Positions 37,667-47,982 of a stretch of DNA of 64,000 bases are shown piece after piece. Both the position numbers and the translations under genes were made by a program. This DNA is from Parietichytrium sp. I65-24A (taxonomy: Eukaryota > Sar > Bigyra > Thraustochytrida > Thraustochytriidae). The number at the start of each line of letters is the position of its first letter. Positions within the stretch are counted from its first letter, which is position 1. The notes below the pieces were generated by a model. The model saw only the letters and a program-made list of their open reading frames with translations, did no database searches and was not told where the DNA came from. The DNA is taken from assembly GCA_012862575.1 (NCBI GenBank), contig BLSF01000024.1, positions 2,843-66,842 on the forward strand. Reading direction: 5' to 3'.

Positions 37667-38821
37667 TTAGGAGAGATCTAGACTTTTCTCCTCAGCTTCC
37701 TTCTTTTTCTCCGCCTCCTCGGTCTCCGCGGCTTCTTTCTCAAAACTTTTGTAAATTTCGAGATACACCGGATTTACACGAAGTTGAACCGGTAGTGTGC
37801 GACTTGCCTTTGGAGTCCGATAGTCAATGATCTGTGGCCTAGATTGGGTGGCATAAGGTGTGCGAGGGTGTGCAAAGACGTAGAAATTGTGGTACATTCG
37901 CCGGCTGTTCTTCTTATCAGAATGGGTCTTCAGATTCCACTTCTCCAAGAACTCGTCCCTGTCCATATACGGGTTCTCACCCGACTTTGATACATCCCTC
38001 ACCATTCTGTAGAACGGTTCCTCCTCTATAGCATAAATTATACACAATACCGTCCGGATCATCCTCCTCTGTGTCTCGTCGTTCAAAGTACCGTGTTTAG
38101 GCGAGTGTAAAGGTTTCATATTCCAGCGGGGGTACTCGTATGCAGAGTCCGTGTAATCTCTCTTGGCCAGCTCCTCGAGCCCCAAGTGGATCTTTTCAGG
38201 AGGACACTCCTCTAAAGGCATTTCGGCCTTTTTAAGTGCCTTCGGTTTACGCACCTCCTGTCCACCCTCCAATGCTCCACCAGACGTTTGCGCCTGTTTA
38301 GTAGGCCCACCGTTTCCAGAAATGAGAGGGTCGGCGAATAAACAAGGGTCCGCGGCTATTTTCAGGTCTTTGGACCCCTTTTCTGCTGTCGGGGCCTCCC
38401 CAATACCAGACGATGCTACCCTCTGGTTACCGCTGCCCCCGTGAGGAACAGTATCTTCGCCCCCGTGAGAAACAGGAAGGGTCAAAGATCTTGACCTCTC
38501 CTGGTTTGCCCGGAGCTCACCCACACTCCAAAGGGTCTTGTCCCCCTGGCGTTCCTGTCCCATGTCCCCGCCCCTGCATGTCGCCTTCTCCTCCCCTCCA
38601 AGAAGGGGGCTGTACCCGTGCCTCTGTTGTTTCAACCCAGTGTCCTCGTGCCCGTCCCCGTCCCTCTTCCTCTTGGCATTCCTCGTGTATAAATCGGTAG
38701 AGGGAGAACTTAAAAAATCAAACCGGTCACCCTTGCCGGAGCTCGCATACGTATCCTGACGATCGATAAGCTTAGTGGTCATCGCGTCGGGCATCGTAGA
38801 AGAAGAAGACAATTCCGACAT
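37667..38821 (-). CDS. Orphan protein, 384 residues, disordered N-terminus with a compact C-terminal domain
   Basis: The first half is polar, rich in Gly, Ser, Arg and Lys (KRKRDGDGHED may be a nuclear localisation signal) and looks disordered. Residues about 215-350 look like a folded domain, with conserved-looking aromatic and charged positions (YEYPRWNMKPL, RRMIRTVLCIIYAIEEEPFY, MYHNFYVFAHPRTPY). The C-terminus is a Glu/Lys helix. I do not recognise the domain. The gene is convergent with the small ORFs to its left and abuts the assembly gap on its right. Confidence 0.55.
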   Translation of the reverse strand: MSELSSSSTMPDAMTTKLIDRQDTYASSGKGDRFDFLSSPSTDLYTRNAKRKRDGDGHEDTGLKQQRHGYSPLLGGEEKATCRGGDMGQERQGDKTLWSVGELRANQERSRSLTLPVSHGGEDTVPHGGSGNQRVASSGIGEAPTAEKGSKDLKIAADPCLFADPLISGNGGPTKQAQTSGGALEGGQEVRKPKALKKAEMPLEECPPEKIHLGLEELAKRDYTDSAYEYPRWNMKPLHSPKHGTLNDETQRRMIRTVLCIIYAIEEEPFYRMVRDVSKSGENPYMDRDEFLEKWNLKTHSDKKNSRRMYHNFYVFAHPRTPYATQSRPQIIDYRTPKASRTLPVQLRVNPVYLEIYKSFEKEAAETEEAEKKKEAEEKSLDLS

Positions 38822-38957
38822 AGTTTAGGTAGGCTTTGCCAAGTTTTGGGTCTGTGGAAAGGTTTGTAGAGGGTTCAATCACAAGGTCTTAGGGAATGTC
38901 AACCCGATTTGGCGGATTTTGCTTCTATGCATTTTATTATTTGTTGTTCATGGTTGA

Positions 38958-39344
38958 NNNNNNNNNNNNNNNNNNNNNNNNNNNNNNNNNNNNNNNNNNN
39001 NNNNNNNNNNNNNNNNNNNNNNNNNNNNNNNNNNNNNNNNNNNNNNNNNNNNNNNNNNNNNNNNNNNNNNNNNNNNNNNNNNNNNNNNNNNNNNNNNNNN
39101 NNNNNNNNNNNNNNNNNNNNNNNNNNNNNNNNNNNNNNNNNNNNNNNNNNNNNNNNNNNNNNNNNNNNNNNNNNNNNNNNNNNNNNNNNNNNNNNNNNNN
39201 NNNNNNNNNNNNNNNNNNNNNNNNNNNNNNNNNNNNNNNNNNNNNNNNNNNNNNNNNNNNNNNNNNNNNNNNNNNNNNNNNNNNNNNNNNNNNNNNNNNN
39301 NNNNNNNNNNNNNNNNNNNNNNNNNNNNNNNNNNNNNNNNNNNN
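38958..39344. other. Assembly gap (387 N)
   Basis: A run of N separates the orphan ORF region from the acyl-CoA oxidase gene. The bases after it are CT/TG-rich simple sequence (TCTCTGTCTGTGTCTG), so the gap was probably caused by a microsatellite. The upstream region of the oxidase gene is therefore incomplete. Confidence 1.
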
Positions 39345-39466
39345 TCTCTGTCTGTGTCTGTCTCTGCGTACGTACGTGTGCGTGCGTCTCTGTGTGTTTC
39401 GGGGTCTGTGAATCTGTGAATCTGGGGATCTGGGGATCTGGTGGCGAGGAGGAAAGTATTGCGGGG

Positions 39467-41736
39467 ATGTCGCGGTTGTTTGGGGACTACGAGGCGCCAG
39501 AGACGCTGCTGGGCGGCGGGGACGCCAGGAGCAAGGCGCGCGAGGAAGAAAGCGCACGGCTGCTCCGCGAGCAGGACGTCGAGTCGCGGGAGAGCGGCGG
39601 CACGGCGCACTACTTGCCGAGAGAGCGCGCCAAGGCGTCGTTCGAGACGCTGAAGCTGACGGTGTTCCTGGATGGGTCCGGGAAGCAGACCGTGCACAGA
39701 CGATGGCTGTGGAGGGCCGGCGAGATGTACGACAACAGCGGGAACGTCTTCAGGTCGCGGGAGGAGGTTGTGTCTGACCATGTGGAGAGGTTTCTCGGGA
39801 TACACAAAAAGTACGCCGACGAGGGGTACATCCCGAAGGGCGATGACATCATGATGATGACGAACGCCAGCCGCTCGCAGGGGGCCTTCGGACTTCACTA
39901 TGGGGCATTTTGCGCGACTGTGATGAGCCAGGGCTCCCCAGAGCAGGTCATGACCTTTGGCATCCCGGCGCTGCAGCTCAAGATCGTCGGGTGCCTCGCG
40001 CAGTCGGAGCTTGGTCATGCGAGTAACGTTCGCGGACTGCGGACAGGTAAGTGACTTTCAACTGACGAGTAATTTGGCGAAAGGGAAAGCTTTCTCGCAA
40101 GGACATTGACTGACTCAGCTTTGTATGTTATTTGATAGTTGCGGAGTACGACGCTGGAACACAAGAGTTCGTTCTGAATACGCCAACGTTGCAGAGCATG
40201 AAATGGTGGCCAGGAGGCCTGGGCAAAACTGCGACGCATTCCGTCGTGTATGCGAATCTCATCATCGACGGGAAAGAGCTCGGCTTCCATTCGTTTCTCG
40301 TACAACTTCGAGACGAGAACCACAAGCCGCTACCCGGGATCGAGCTTGGGGAGGTTGGACCAAAGATTGGAGACAACGGCACTGAAACGGGATTCATGAG
40401 ACTGACTGACGTCAGGATTCCGCGCGATTGGATGCTCTCCAAGAATCAGAGCGTGGAAGCGGACGGAACTTACCGCAAGGCATCCAAAGCCGGAAAGGCC
40501 TCCGGAAAGGCGCAGTACACGACCATGCTCACCATCCGACCAGGACTCGTGATGGGAGCAGGGTACCGTCTCGCCCAAGCAGTCACGATTGCCTGCAGGT
40601 ACTCTTGCGTAAGACATCAAGGATTTGCAAATACCACCGACGAGTCGAGTGGTCGCCTCGCTCCAGAGAGGGCTATCATTGAATACCGCAACCAGCAGTA
40701 CAGGATCTTCAAGCAGCTTGCAATTGCGTACGCGTTCATCTTCACCGGCAAGATGATTAGCGAAAAATTGCGCAAAGTGATGGACGACTTTGCAAATGAC
40801 CAAGACGCAGACCTTCAAGGTCTTCACGGCGTATCGTCTGGACTCAAAGCACTGACAACATATGAAGGCGCCAGTGGGATGGAAGACTTGCGCAAGGTGT
40901 GCGGCGGCCATGGTGTGCTGCTCTCTGCGGGTATTGCTCCGATTGCACTCGACTACGTGACTTACAACACTGCGGAGGGGGACATGATCGTGCTGGAACT
41001 TCAGTCCGCGCGTTTTCTGCTCAAGCTTCTTCGGGAGGTGAAGAATGGCAGCCCAGCAAGCGGCCTCGCAGAATACCTGAACGATTACCGGCGCGAAGTT
41101 CAGCTGACCAGCGACGCAAAAAGTTTGGAGGACTTTTTAGACGTTTCGCTTCTTCTGAAACTTTTCCGCGCTCGCTCGCTCGCTGCAGTGGTCGATGCAA
41201 GCAACCTTCTGGATGGCAAGCTCAAAGAGAGCAACAACAACTTTGACGAAGCGTGGAATGAATGCGCGCTGGACTTGGTGCGATGTTCCCGGGTCCACTG
41301 CTACCTGACCTTGCTCCAAAACTTTGTCGACGCAATAGAGACCTGCTCAGATATTAAAGTTCGCGCAGCACTTACAAAGCTCTGCAGGCTATTTGCGCTC
41401 ATTAACATTGCGGAAGACTTTGGAAGCTTTGAGCTCTCCAGACAACAGAAAAGCTTTGTGCGAGCCGCGATCAATAGGCTTCTTCCAGAGGTCCGTTGCG
41501 ACTGTATCGCATTGACGGATGCGTTCGAATTTTCTGACAACATTTTAAACAGTGCCATTGGCAGATACGACGGAAAGGTGTACGAAGCACTGTACAATAG
41601 CGCAAAGCTTTCGCCGCTGAATCGGCAAGACCCGTTTCCTGGCTATCACGAACATCTCCGGCCAGTGCTGGACCTTGACTTTCTCGCAGAGAATAAGCTG
41701 AAACAGCGTTCCGGCGCGGGGGGCTCCAAATTGTAA
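39467..41736 (+). CDS. Peroxisomal acyl-CoA oxidase, two exons
   Basis: Exon 1 is 39467-40046, the intron 40047-40138 (92 bp, GTAAGT to TTTGATAG) and exon 2 40139-41736. The splice joins GHASNVRGLRT to VAEYDAGTQEF, exactly at the conserved oxidase block, and keeps the frame. The 725-residue product has the FAD-binding acyl-CoA dehydrogenase fold (TQSE-like LAQSELGHASNV, KWWPGGLG) and the catalytic glutamate region AEGDMIVLELQSARF. It ends in Ser-Lys-Leu, a type 1 peroxisome targeting signal. It performs the first step of peroxisomal beta-oxidation, making trans-2-enoyl-CoA and hydrogen peroxide. The ATG at 39467 lies 123 bases after the assembly gap. Confidence 0.92.
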
Positions 41737-41895
41737 GGTTTGAAATTCTACGACACCACGTGTGTTCACACAACCAATCAAGATCTTTGCTTGGTTCCTA
41801 CCTTTATAATTGACAGATTTTTTAATTCAAAGACAAGGTAAACAAACGCACAAGAAGAGAGAAAAGAGGGGTTAGGTTAGGAGAAAACCTTTATT
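41737..41895. other. Short convergent spacer
   Basis: This 159-bp spacer between the oxidase and the TIR gene contains two TTAGG units near 41871-41881. The two 3' ends are very close. Confidence 0.4.
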
Positions 41896-44262
41896 TTACA
41901 AGGGCTGGCCGGCAAGCTGAGCTTCAGACAGTCTCTTCTGTATCCCATCGTGGACTCGGGTGATGGCCTCTTTGAAGTAGTCCTCGACAATTTTGATGGA
42001 TTGCAAGCTTGCCAGCTGAGCAATATCTTCGGGCAGATCTCTATACTCTTGCCCAATATCTACGTTTTTGAACATTGGAATGATGAGCTTGCGCTTCTGC
42101 TGATACGCAAGCAGAGCCAATTTGATTTCTCTGTGGCACCAATCCACCTGGTTTTTCGCCACCGAATCTTTGACGCAACCTAGAAAGGAGAGCAATTTCC
42201 TTCTTGGGTCTTCTCCAGAAGGCGCTGGCGTGAGAATTGGTAGAAAAATCGCAGCTCGCTCTAGGCTAGACTCGAGTTGCTCCTGAAAATCTCCAGCCGT
42301 CAAACCGCTATCTGGACAGTTGTCCAAGAAAACGTTGTAGTGAAAGCTAAGTTCCAATACCGTCTTCACGCACCTGGCGAGGTCGCTGTGGGTGCGTCGA
42401 TAGCTGATGAAAATGTGGGGCGCCCGGAGTGGAAACAGATTGACGGTCTGCTTGACAGCGTCTGCTTGCTGCTGCTGCTGAACGTTTACAAGAACCGGTA
42501 GCTTTCCAAAAGCTTTGCCGTCTGCAACGAGCCGCATCATCACAAAACATCCCTTTGCTGCCAGTGTGTCGCCAGAGCAGGAGATGAGAAAATTGGCGTT
42601 GGCCCGGCGGCCGTCCCAGTTCGCAATAGTGTCCTCCATCATCATAGGCTCCAGTTGCTTGGAGTGCCCGTCGATAGCCATCTCCACGCTCACACCTGCG
42701 GGAATAATCAGTCCCTGTTTGCTGTGCTTTTTCGGTCGGCCCTCCATGCGCTCAAGCTTTTCAATCGCTGGCAGTTCGTCTTCTGCGTGCACCCAGGCAG
42801 AGAGAATGAATTCACAGCCAGGATCGATTGCTGGCGTGAACACAGTGAACCGAACAGACGAGGTTGGGGTGGCTTTGGAGGGTGGAGAATTGCGGTTTTC
42901 GGAGGCGAGAGGTTCCTCGCCAGAGACAGCGCCAGATGCTATTGATGGCTTGACATGAGGGATCGCCGTGCTGCTCTCTTCCGCGGGATTTGGCGGGGGA
43001 GAAGGAAACTTTGTGGTGTTGTCGCTGTCCTGTTTGAACTCCATTTCGTCTGGAATCCCCCGGTGGTCGTTGTTCCCATCCTCCAGGGTTGGCTTACGAT
43101 GCCCATCGCCTTTCGTGTCTTTGTTGCTATTGTGATGGCTGAAGCCCTTCTTCCCGGAAAAGTCCGGGTTGTCCTCCTCGCGGCGATCTCCGCTGTCTCT
43201 ATTTTCGTCGTTGTCGTTGTCGTCATCATCATCGTCGTCGTTGTTGTCCTCGTCACCTGGATCGCCGCTTCCTCCCGCGGCCGCTTGTGGCACAGCTTGC
43301 GCTAGGTCAGCCTTGCTGCCGACGTACACCACAGCACGCGGGGACTCTTCAGCAGAGTCTTGAATCCACAACTTCAAACTAGAATCCGGCTCCAGCGAAC
43401 TGGGTTCAAGGTCTGCGTCCGAAGTGCCCGACTCGGTTGCCTGCTGCTCCATGCTCTCGCTGGGCTTGTATTTCACTAAGAATGCAACGCTGTTGGTCTC
43501 GGCCGTCCACACGAAGCTTTCTAGAGCTGGGTCACCGATGATCTCATACTCCTTCGGGAGCTCCATCCTCACGTTCATTTCCGCATCCTGCTGAAGGCTG
43601 ATCAGCTGTTCGTCCAAGGACCTCTCCTCGCCTGCCTGCTTACTGGCAATCACAAGTTCGCACCATAGCAGCATGTCACCACTCGCGTCCAGGAACGCCG
43701 ACATCTTGGCCCGCAGTGACGCCAAAGCCCACTTCAGATTCGACTTGGAAGAACCACTCATGTCGATGCGTTGACGTTTGGCCGCAGGCTCGTTTGCAAA
43801 TTCACTCTCGCGCATGCCTTGCGCCTCATGGATGCCCTGCCCGAGTCGGTACCTGGCATCGACATCCGCGTCGACGTCTCGTCCGAGGAGCATTTTCCGC
43901 ATGGAAGACTCTGCCAGGCCAGAAAACACCTCATCTTCCTGCGCTTGCACAGCGCTGCTCGCGGTCATCACCGTCGTGGATCTACGCATCAGTTCCGCTT
44001 GGGCCTCCACTTGGCTCTCCAAAACCTGCTCCGAGTTGACCACCGTCGTTGCGCCCGGCTTGCAGTGCTCCTCCTCCTGCTCTTCGCCCCAGTCGTCCAA
44101 CATCTGCGAAGGCATTACCTGCGTCGCCATCGTCGCATCTATGTCATCGTCCACATCATCTCCGTCCCACTCACCGCCGCCTGCGTCTCCCGCCTCACCA
44201 TCACCGCGCGAATCGCCGCAGTCCTCCCCGCCGCTCAGCCCGTCAAAGTCTTCCTCGTCCAT
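41896..44262 (-). CDS. TIR-domain protein with long acidic N-terminal region
   Basis: The 788-residue protein ends in a TIR domain (about 614-780): HIFISYRR opens it, FLDNCPDSGLTAGDF is the box-2 region, and VDWCHREIKLAL carries Glu712. That is the position of the catalytic glutamate of NAD-cleaving TIR domains such as SARM1 (WVHKEI). It is therefore a candidate NADase; activity is inferred. The first 130 residues are acidic and Met/Gln-rich, and about residues 335-460 form an Asp/Asn/Gly-rich disordered linker. Middle regions (about 180-330 and 480-610) look folded but are not recognised. There is no NACHT, LRR or WD40. It lies 3.7 kb from the TIR-NACHT-WD40 gene, transcribed away from it. 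The ATG is at 44260-44262. Confidence 0.85.
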   Translation of the reverse strand: MDEEDFDGLSGGEDCGDSRGDGEAGDAGGGEWDGDDVDDDIDATMATQVMPSQMLDDWGEEQEEEHCKPGATTVVNSEQVLESQVEAQAELMRRSTTVMTASSAVQAQEDEVFSGLAESSMRKMLLGRDVDADVDARYRLGQGIHEAQGMRESEFANEPAAKRQRIDMSGSSKSNLKWALASLRAKMSAFLDASGDMLLWCELVIASKQAGEERSLDEQLISLQQDAEMNVRMELPKEYEIIGDPALESFVWTAETNSVAFLVKYKPSESMEQQATESGTSDADLEPSSLEPDSSLKLWIQDSAEESPRAVVYVGSKADLAQAVPQAAAGGSGDPGDEDNNDDDDDDDNDNDENRDSGDRREEDNPDFSGKKGFSHHNSNKDTKGDGHRKPTLEDGNNDHRGIPDEMEFKQDSDNTTKFPSPPPNPAEESSTAIPHVKPSIASGAVSGEEPLASENRNSPPSKATPTSSVRFTVFTPAIDPGCEFILSAWVHAEDELPAIEKLERMEGRPKKHSKQGLIIPAGVSVEMAIDGHSKQLEPMMMEDTIANWDGRRANANFLISCSGDTLAAKGCFVMMRLVADGKAFGKLPVLVNVQQQQQADAVKQTVNLFPLRAPHIFISYRRTHSDLARCVKTVLELSFHYNVFLDNCPDSGLTAGDFQEQLESSLERAAIFLPILTPAPSGEDPRRKLLSFLGCVKDSVAKNQVDWCHREIKLALLAYQQKRKLIIPMFKNVDIGQEYRDLPEDIAQLASLQSIKIVEDYFKEAITRVHDGIQKRLSEAQLAGQPL

Positions 44263-45916
44263 CGCGCTCGAGATTCACAGATTTAGAGATTCAGAGATGC
44301 ACAGATTCACAGATTCAGAGCGTACGCGCGTATGTACGCACGTATGCTTTTGCCAAAGTAATCAGTACCAACACGCTGCGCACGGTGCGCCAGTTAGGTC
44401 TCCGGGTACTAGAACCAAGCGCGCGCCGCCTAGCGCGGACGTTACGCTCGCTATCGATCTGTACAGCGTTTATGCAATCCGCCTTGATTAAGTGTACGCG
44501 CTATATAAACGCTAGTGCTGCGGGGCCGTGCGATGGTTTCGAGGACTGCCAATCGGTTCTTTTCATTTCTTTTCCCTCTCCTCTGTTACCAGGTGAACTT
44601 TCTAGCGTTAGCGTTTTGTATAATCAAGAATTAAGAGCTCCTAGGTGGTGCAAGAGGGTGAAACTGGGGTTAAGGCTTGGCTACTGTGTTTGATAGTATT
44701 GGCTAGTTTGGATTGCACTCTAGGGGTCTTATGGGGCGATTAGATTATTGTATAGAATGACGGGTATTGCGGGGTAGCCAGTTTGGTGAGGTACGCAGTA
44801 AGTAGTTTGTAGGGGACTCTAGACAAGAGGTGTAGTGGAATGTTTAGAGAGGGCCGTAAGATCACAGAGACGGAGGAAGAGTCAGTGTCGTAGAGGTCTG
44901 GTAGAGGTATCCGTAAGATGGAGGGCAACCCAGAGGTTGAGAAGATTGATGGCTCACACATGATCACACTGCGAGTTTCGATGTCGTCTGTTTCTTTCTG
45001 CGTTTTGCATTTTTTTTTTCACAGTCAATCTCTTTTACTTTTTTACTTTTCACTTTTTAGAACCGTGTAAATTTGGAAGTTGGAACTTATGGCTGTGATG
45101 AGTGCCTCCGTTGAGTGTCACAGTCGCAGTCACTCAAACTGAAACTTGATCCCCGACATGGCGTGGAAACACCTGATTGCGAAGATTACGAAGGGTTGAA
45201 AGAAAGTTCTGTGTGTGTTTCCAATTTGACTCGGTACGATGGACCCGGGTTGCCACAGAGGTTAACAAGCGTTTTTATCAAGTCCGATTTTGAAAATGAA
45301 TGAGTGGGCGGAGAGGTCTATCTGGCTCCCATCATTTTGAAGCTGCTGTTTCCAAAGATAGTGTTGTTCGTAGTCGATTGGGCTTGGCGATGCAATCATG
45401 ATTCCGTTTTCCTCGTTTTCCTCATTTTCCTCGCATTCCAATTCTTGCTCACTCACAGTCAATCAAAAGACCAAAGTTGAATCGAAACTGCACATCGAAG
45501 ATGGCTCATCGATCCTCGATGATCATCACTTGAGATCATCGATGATAACGTGAGACTATTTTTGTCCTTCAACTCTATGCCAGCAGCTGCCCATGCATTG
45601 GCACGCCAGGCAGAATATGTCTATACCCCTCACCCAGCGAACGTGCTAAGCCCCCTGGCAAGTGGTGCAGCGAACAAACCGAACGCAGTCGGTTCCCCGA
45701 ACCCTAACCGAACAAGACCGAAACCTGGTCTGCGGGCAAGTGCGCGCGAGGAGAGGCACAAGCTGTGTGTGTGTCGGAAAGAGCACATCAAACGCACAAT
45801 CACATACATACGCGTTCACGTTCATATATACACATATATATATATATATATTTCCTTATAAATAAATAGGTGTACAGAGGACAGAGAACAGAGGAAGCGC
45901 ACAGCAGCAGTCCACA
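44263..45916. other. Divergent intergenic stretch
   Basis: This 1.65-kb interval holds the promoters of the TIR gene and NDUFB7. Imperfect ACAGATTCAG repeats lie at 44276-44320, a TATA-like CTATATAAAC at 44499-44508 and a (TA)n run at 45834-45851 just upstream of NDUFB7. No gene was recognised. Confidence 0.45.
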
Positions 45917-46380
45917 ATGGCTCCTCAAGGTGAGTTTGCGTATTGGTTGTTGAGTCAGACCGTGGTCTCCCGCGCGTGATGAGGTGGAAGGCACAATGTG
46001 CATCATGTGCATCATGTGCAGAGGAGACCAATGCCCTTGCGGGTTCAATGGAGATCTGCGGGGCGTGGCATATTTTGATTGAATGTCTAAGAGTGCTGAC
46101 TGGTATGTGTCTTGTTTGTTTGCTTGCTTGCTGCGTGCTTGGCTCGACGGGGGTGCGGGTTGGTGGTGCAGGCCCAGCGACACTGGAGCAGATGAAAGCT
46201 GCCAAGTTGGAGATTGCTCACAGGGATGGGTGCGCTCATCTCCTCATTCCGCTCAACAAGTGCAGAAGGAGCACGATGTTTATGCCGTTCAAGTGCGAGC
46301 ACGAGAGACACGAGTACGAAAAGTGCGAGTATGACGAGTACAAACGGCGCGTCAAGCTCATGAAGGCACAGAAGAACTGA
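45917..46380 (+). CDS. NDUFB7: Complex I subunit NDUFB7 (B18-like), two exons
   Basis: Exon 1 is only 13 bases (45917-45929, encoding MAPQ plus one base). The intron is 45930-46171 (242 bp, GTGAGT to GGTGCAG), and exon 2 is 46172-46380. The 73-residue product has the twin CX9C arrangement of NDUFB7: Cys25-Cys35 in GCAHLLIPLNKC and Cys46-Cys56 in KCEHERHEYEKC, followed by the family's YDEYKRR. These cysteines form two disulfides in the mitochondrial intermembrane space, and the subunit sits on the distal membrane arm of NADH:ubiquinone oxidoreductase. It is shorter than the animal protein at both ends. The splice is supported by frame continuity and GT-AG borders; without it the frame has no plausible start. 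Confidence 0.88.
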
Positions 46381-47982
46381 ACAAACCGCACTACAGAACC
46401 TAACAGTCAACCGAAGGATGTGTTACTATACCGGCCAACGAAATCCGACAGACATTTTTTTCCCAATCTTAAAAAAGCAAAATCAAAAAGAGAGAAAACA
46501 CTTGCAACTGAGTGAGGTATGTTTAATTAAAAAATTGTTCGAGGCTCCTCAATTTGCCCGGAGACTCGCGTGCAGGCCCAGGCGGCAGTAGCAGTAGCAG
46601 AAAGGATGACGATGATGGCATTGGTACTGGTATGTGCTGATGGGACACGGCGCGGAAGCTCGCGCTTATTCGCGTCGCAGTCAAACAGGTTTTCCGAACA
46701 GAATTCAGAAAGTCTCTAGAAGGCAGCGCTGGCAAGAGTACATTTGAGCAAGAGCTCGTTGTCACAGCTCGACGACTTGGTCACGAGCCCAGAGCGCGAG
46801 GCATGAGCTTTTTGCAGTGTGCCTCTCACTCTTGTCCATGATTGTCCATGCCCATTGCCTTCCTCCATAGCTAATATCCAAAAATATGGTCTCTGCATAA
46901 CTGTATATTTAGAGATGTTTAACTACAAAAGTTGACGTTTGCTCCGAGTGACTCCAAAAATTCCATCTGCCAAAGGACGCGGGAACCTGCGTCCAGCAAT
47001 GTCCAGCAGACCCAAAACAAGCTCTCAAGCAAGGAAAGAACAAAAGAACATTCATCAAACATTTTTTACCCTTTTACCCATTCAGCTAATCTTAAGTGAA
47101 GCTACCGAGAGACTACCAGGGGCACGTCATATCGCCACTTGCTCTTTAATAACTGAAACAATAGCCATCTCCATCAAACGCGTGCTTATGCTCTTGGCTA
47201 TCATTACGCTTACGACTGACTAGGCGAATAAGTCTATCAAAAAATGGAACAAGGAATGGTAGAAATGCCCTATGGCAGCTCTACTCAGAACACTAGGATT
47301 TCTGCGGCTTACAGCGCACAAGTGCGGGGCAACCCGGGCTCTACGAAGAATCTATAGAACCAGGTAGGACCTAGCGCCCGCCACTCACAGTCGACTGTGA
47401 AAATTTTTGAAAATTTTGTGCACTTTTCGTGAGTTGCTGTGAGTTGCTGTGAGGTGTGAACGCAAAAACTTCTGACTGTGAATTAGGTTCTTCACGTCCT
47501 ATCGATCGCTATGCAAGTGGTACGCACTGCTTGGAGAGCGCACACCTTTGCTGTTCTGTGTTTTCACTGTCAGTCATTTTCAGAAGTGAATTCTTGTGAG
47601 GTGGCAAGACGAGTGGCTGACTGTGGGGACCAACAGTGGGTACTCGAGTACTGTACTGAGAGTGATTACGCGATGGTGTAGCGCCAGGCGGAAGTGCACT
47701 GAGTGAAAGGAGCTTTGTTTCCAGAATTCAGGTTAAAGAAACCGTGGAATGCAAGTTGCTGACCTTTGATTGTGCAAGTGGGCAGAGTCAAACGCCAAAC
47801 GCCAAACGCCAAACGCCAAACGCCAAACGCCAAACGCCAAAAGCAGAACGCAGAACGCAGAACGAGATACTGGATTTGCGACGCGAGCAACGCCAGGCAG
47901 AGCAGAAAGCAGAGTGACTAAGGCAATATCATATACTGGATTCTGTCACGATTGAATAATTGGTGTGAGCTGAAACGGGCGC
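46381..47982. other. Gene-free stretch upstream of the NLR gene
   Basis: This 1.6-kb stretch contains a direct CGCCAAA array and a GCAGAAC array close to the NLR start. Small frames (for example 46939-47223) have no domain. No other feature was recognised. Confidence 0.45.
47793..47863. repeat. (CGCCAAA)7 followed by (GCAGAAC)3, 120-190 bp upstream of the NLR start
   Basis: Seven exact 7-bp CGCCAAA units (47793-47841) are followed by three 7-bp GCAGAAC units (47843-47863). On the minus strand each unit reads TTTGGCG, close to the E2F-family binding consensus TTTSGCGC. The array lies 120-190 bases before the NLR ATG and could be regulatory; this is inference. Confidence 0.85.

Noticed and set aside
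38909-39411. ORFs reading through the N gap upstream of acyl-CoA oxidase
   Set aside because: Translated N gives no information; the oxidase starts after the gap at 39467.
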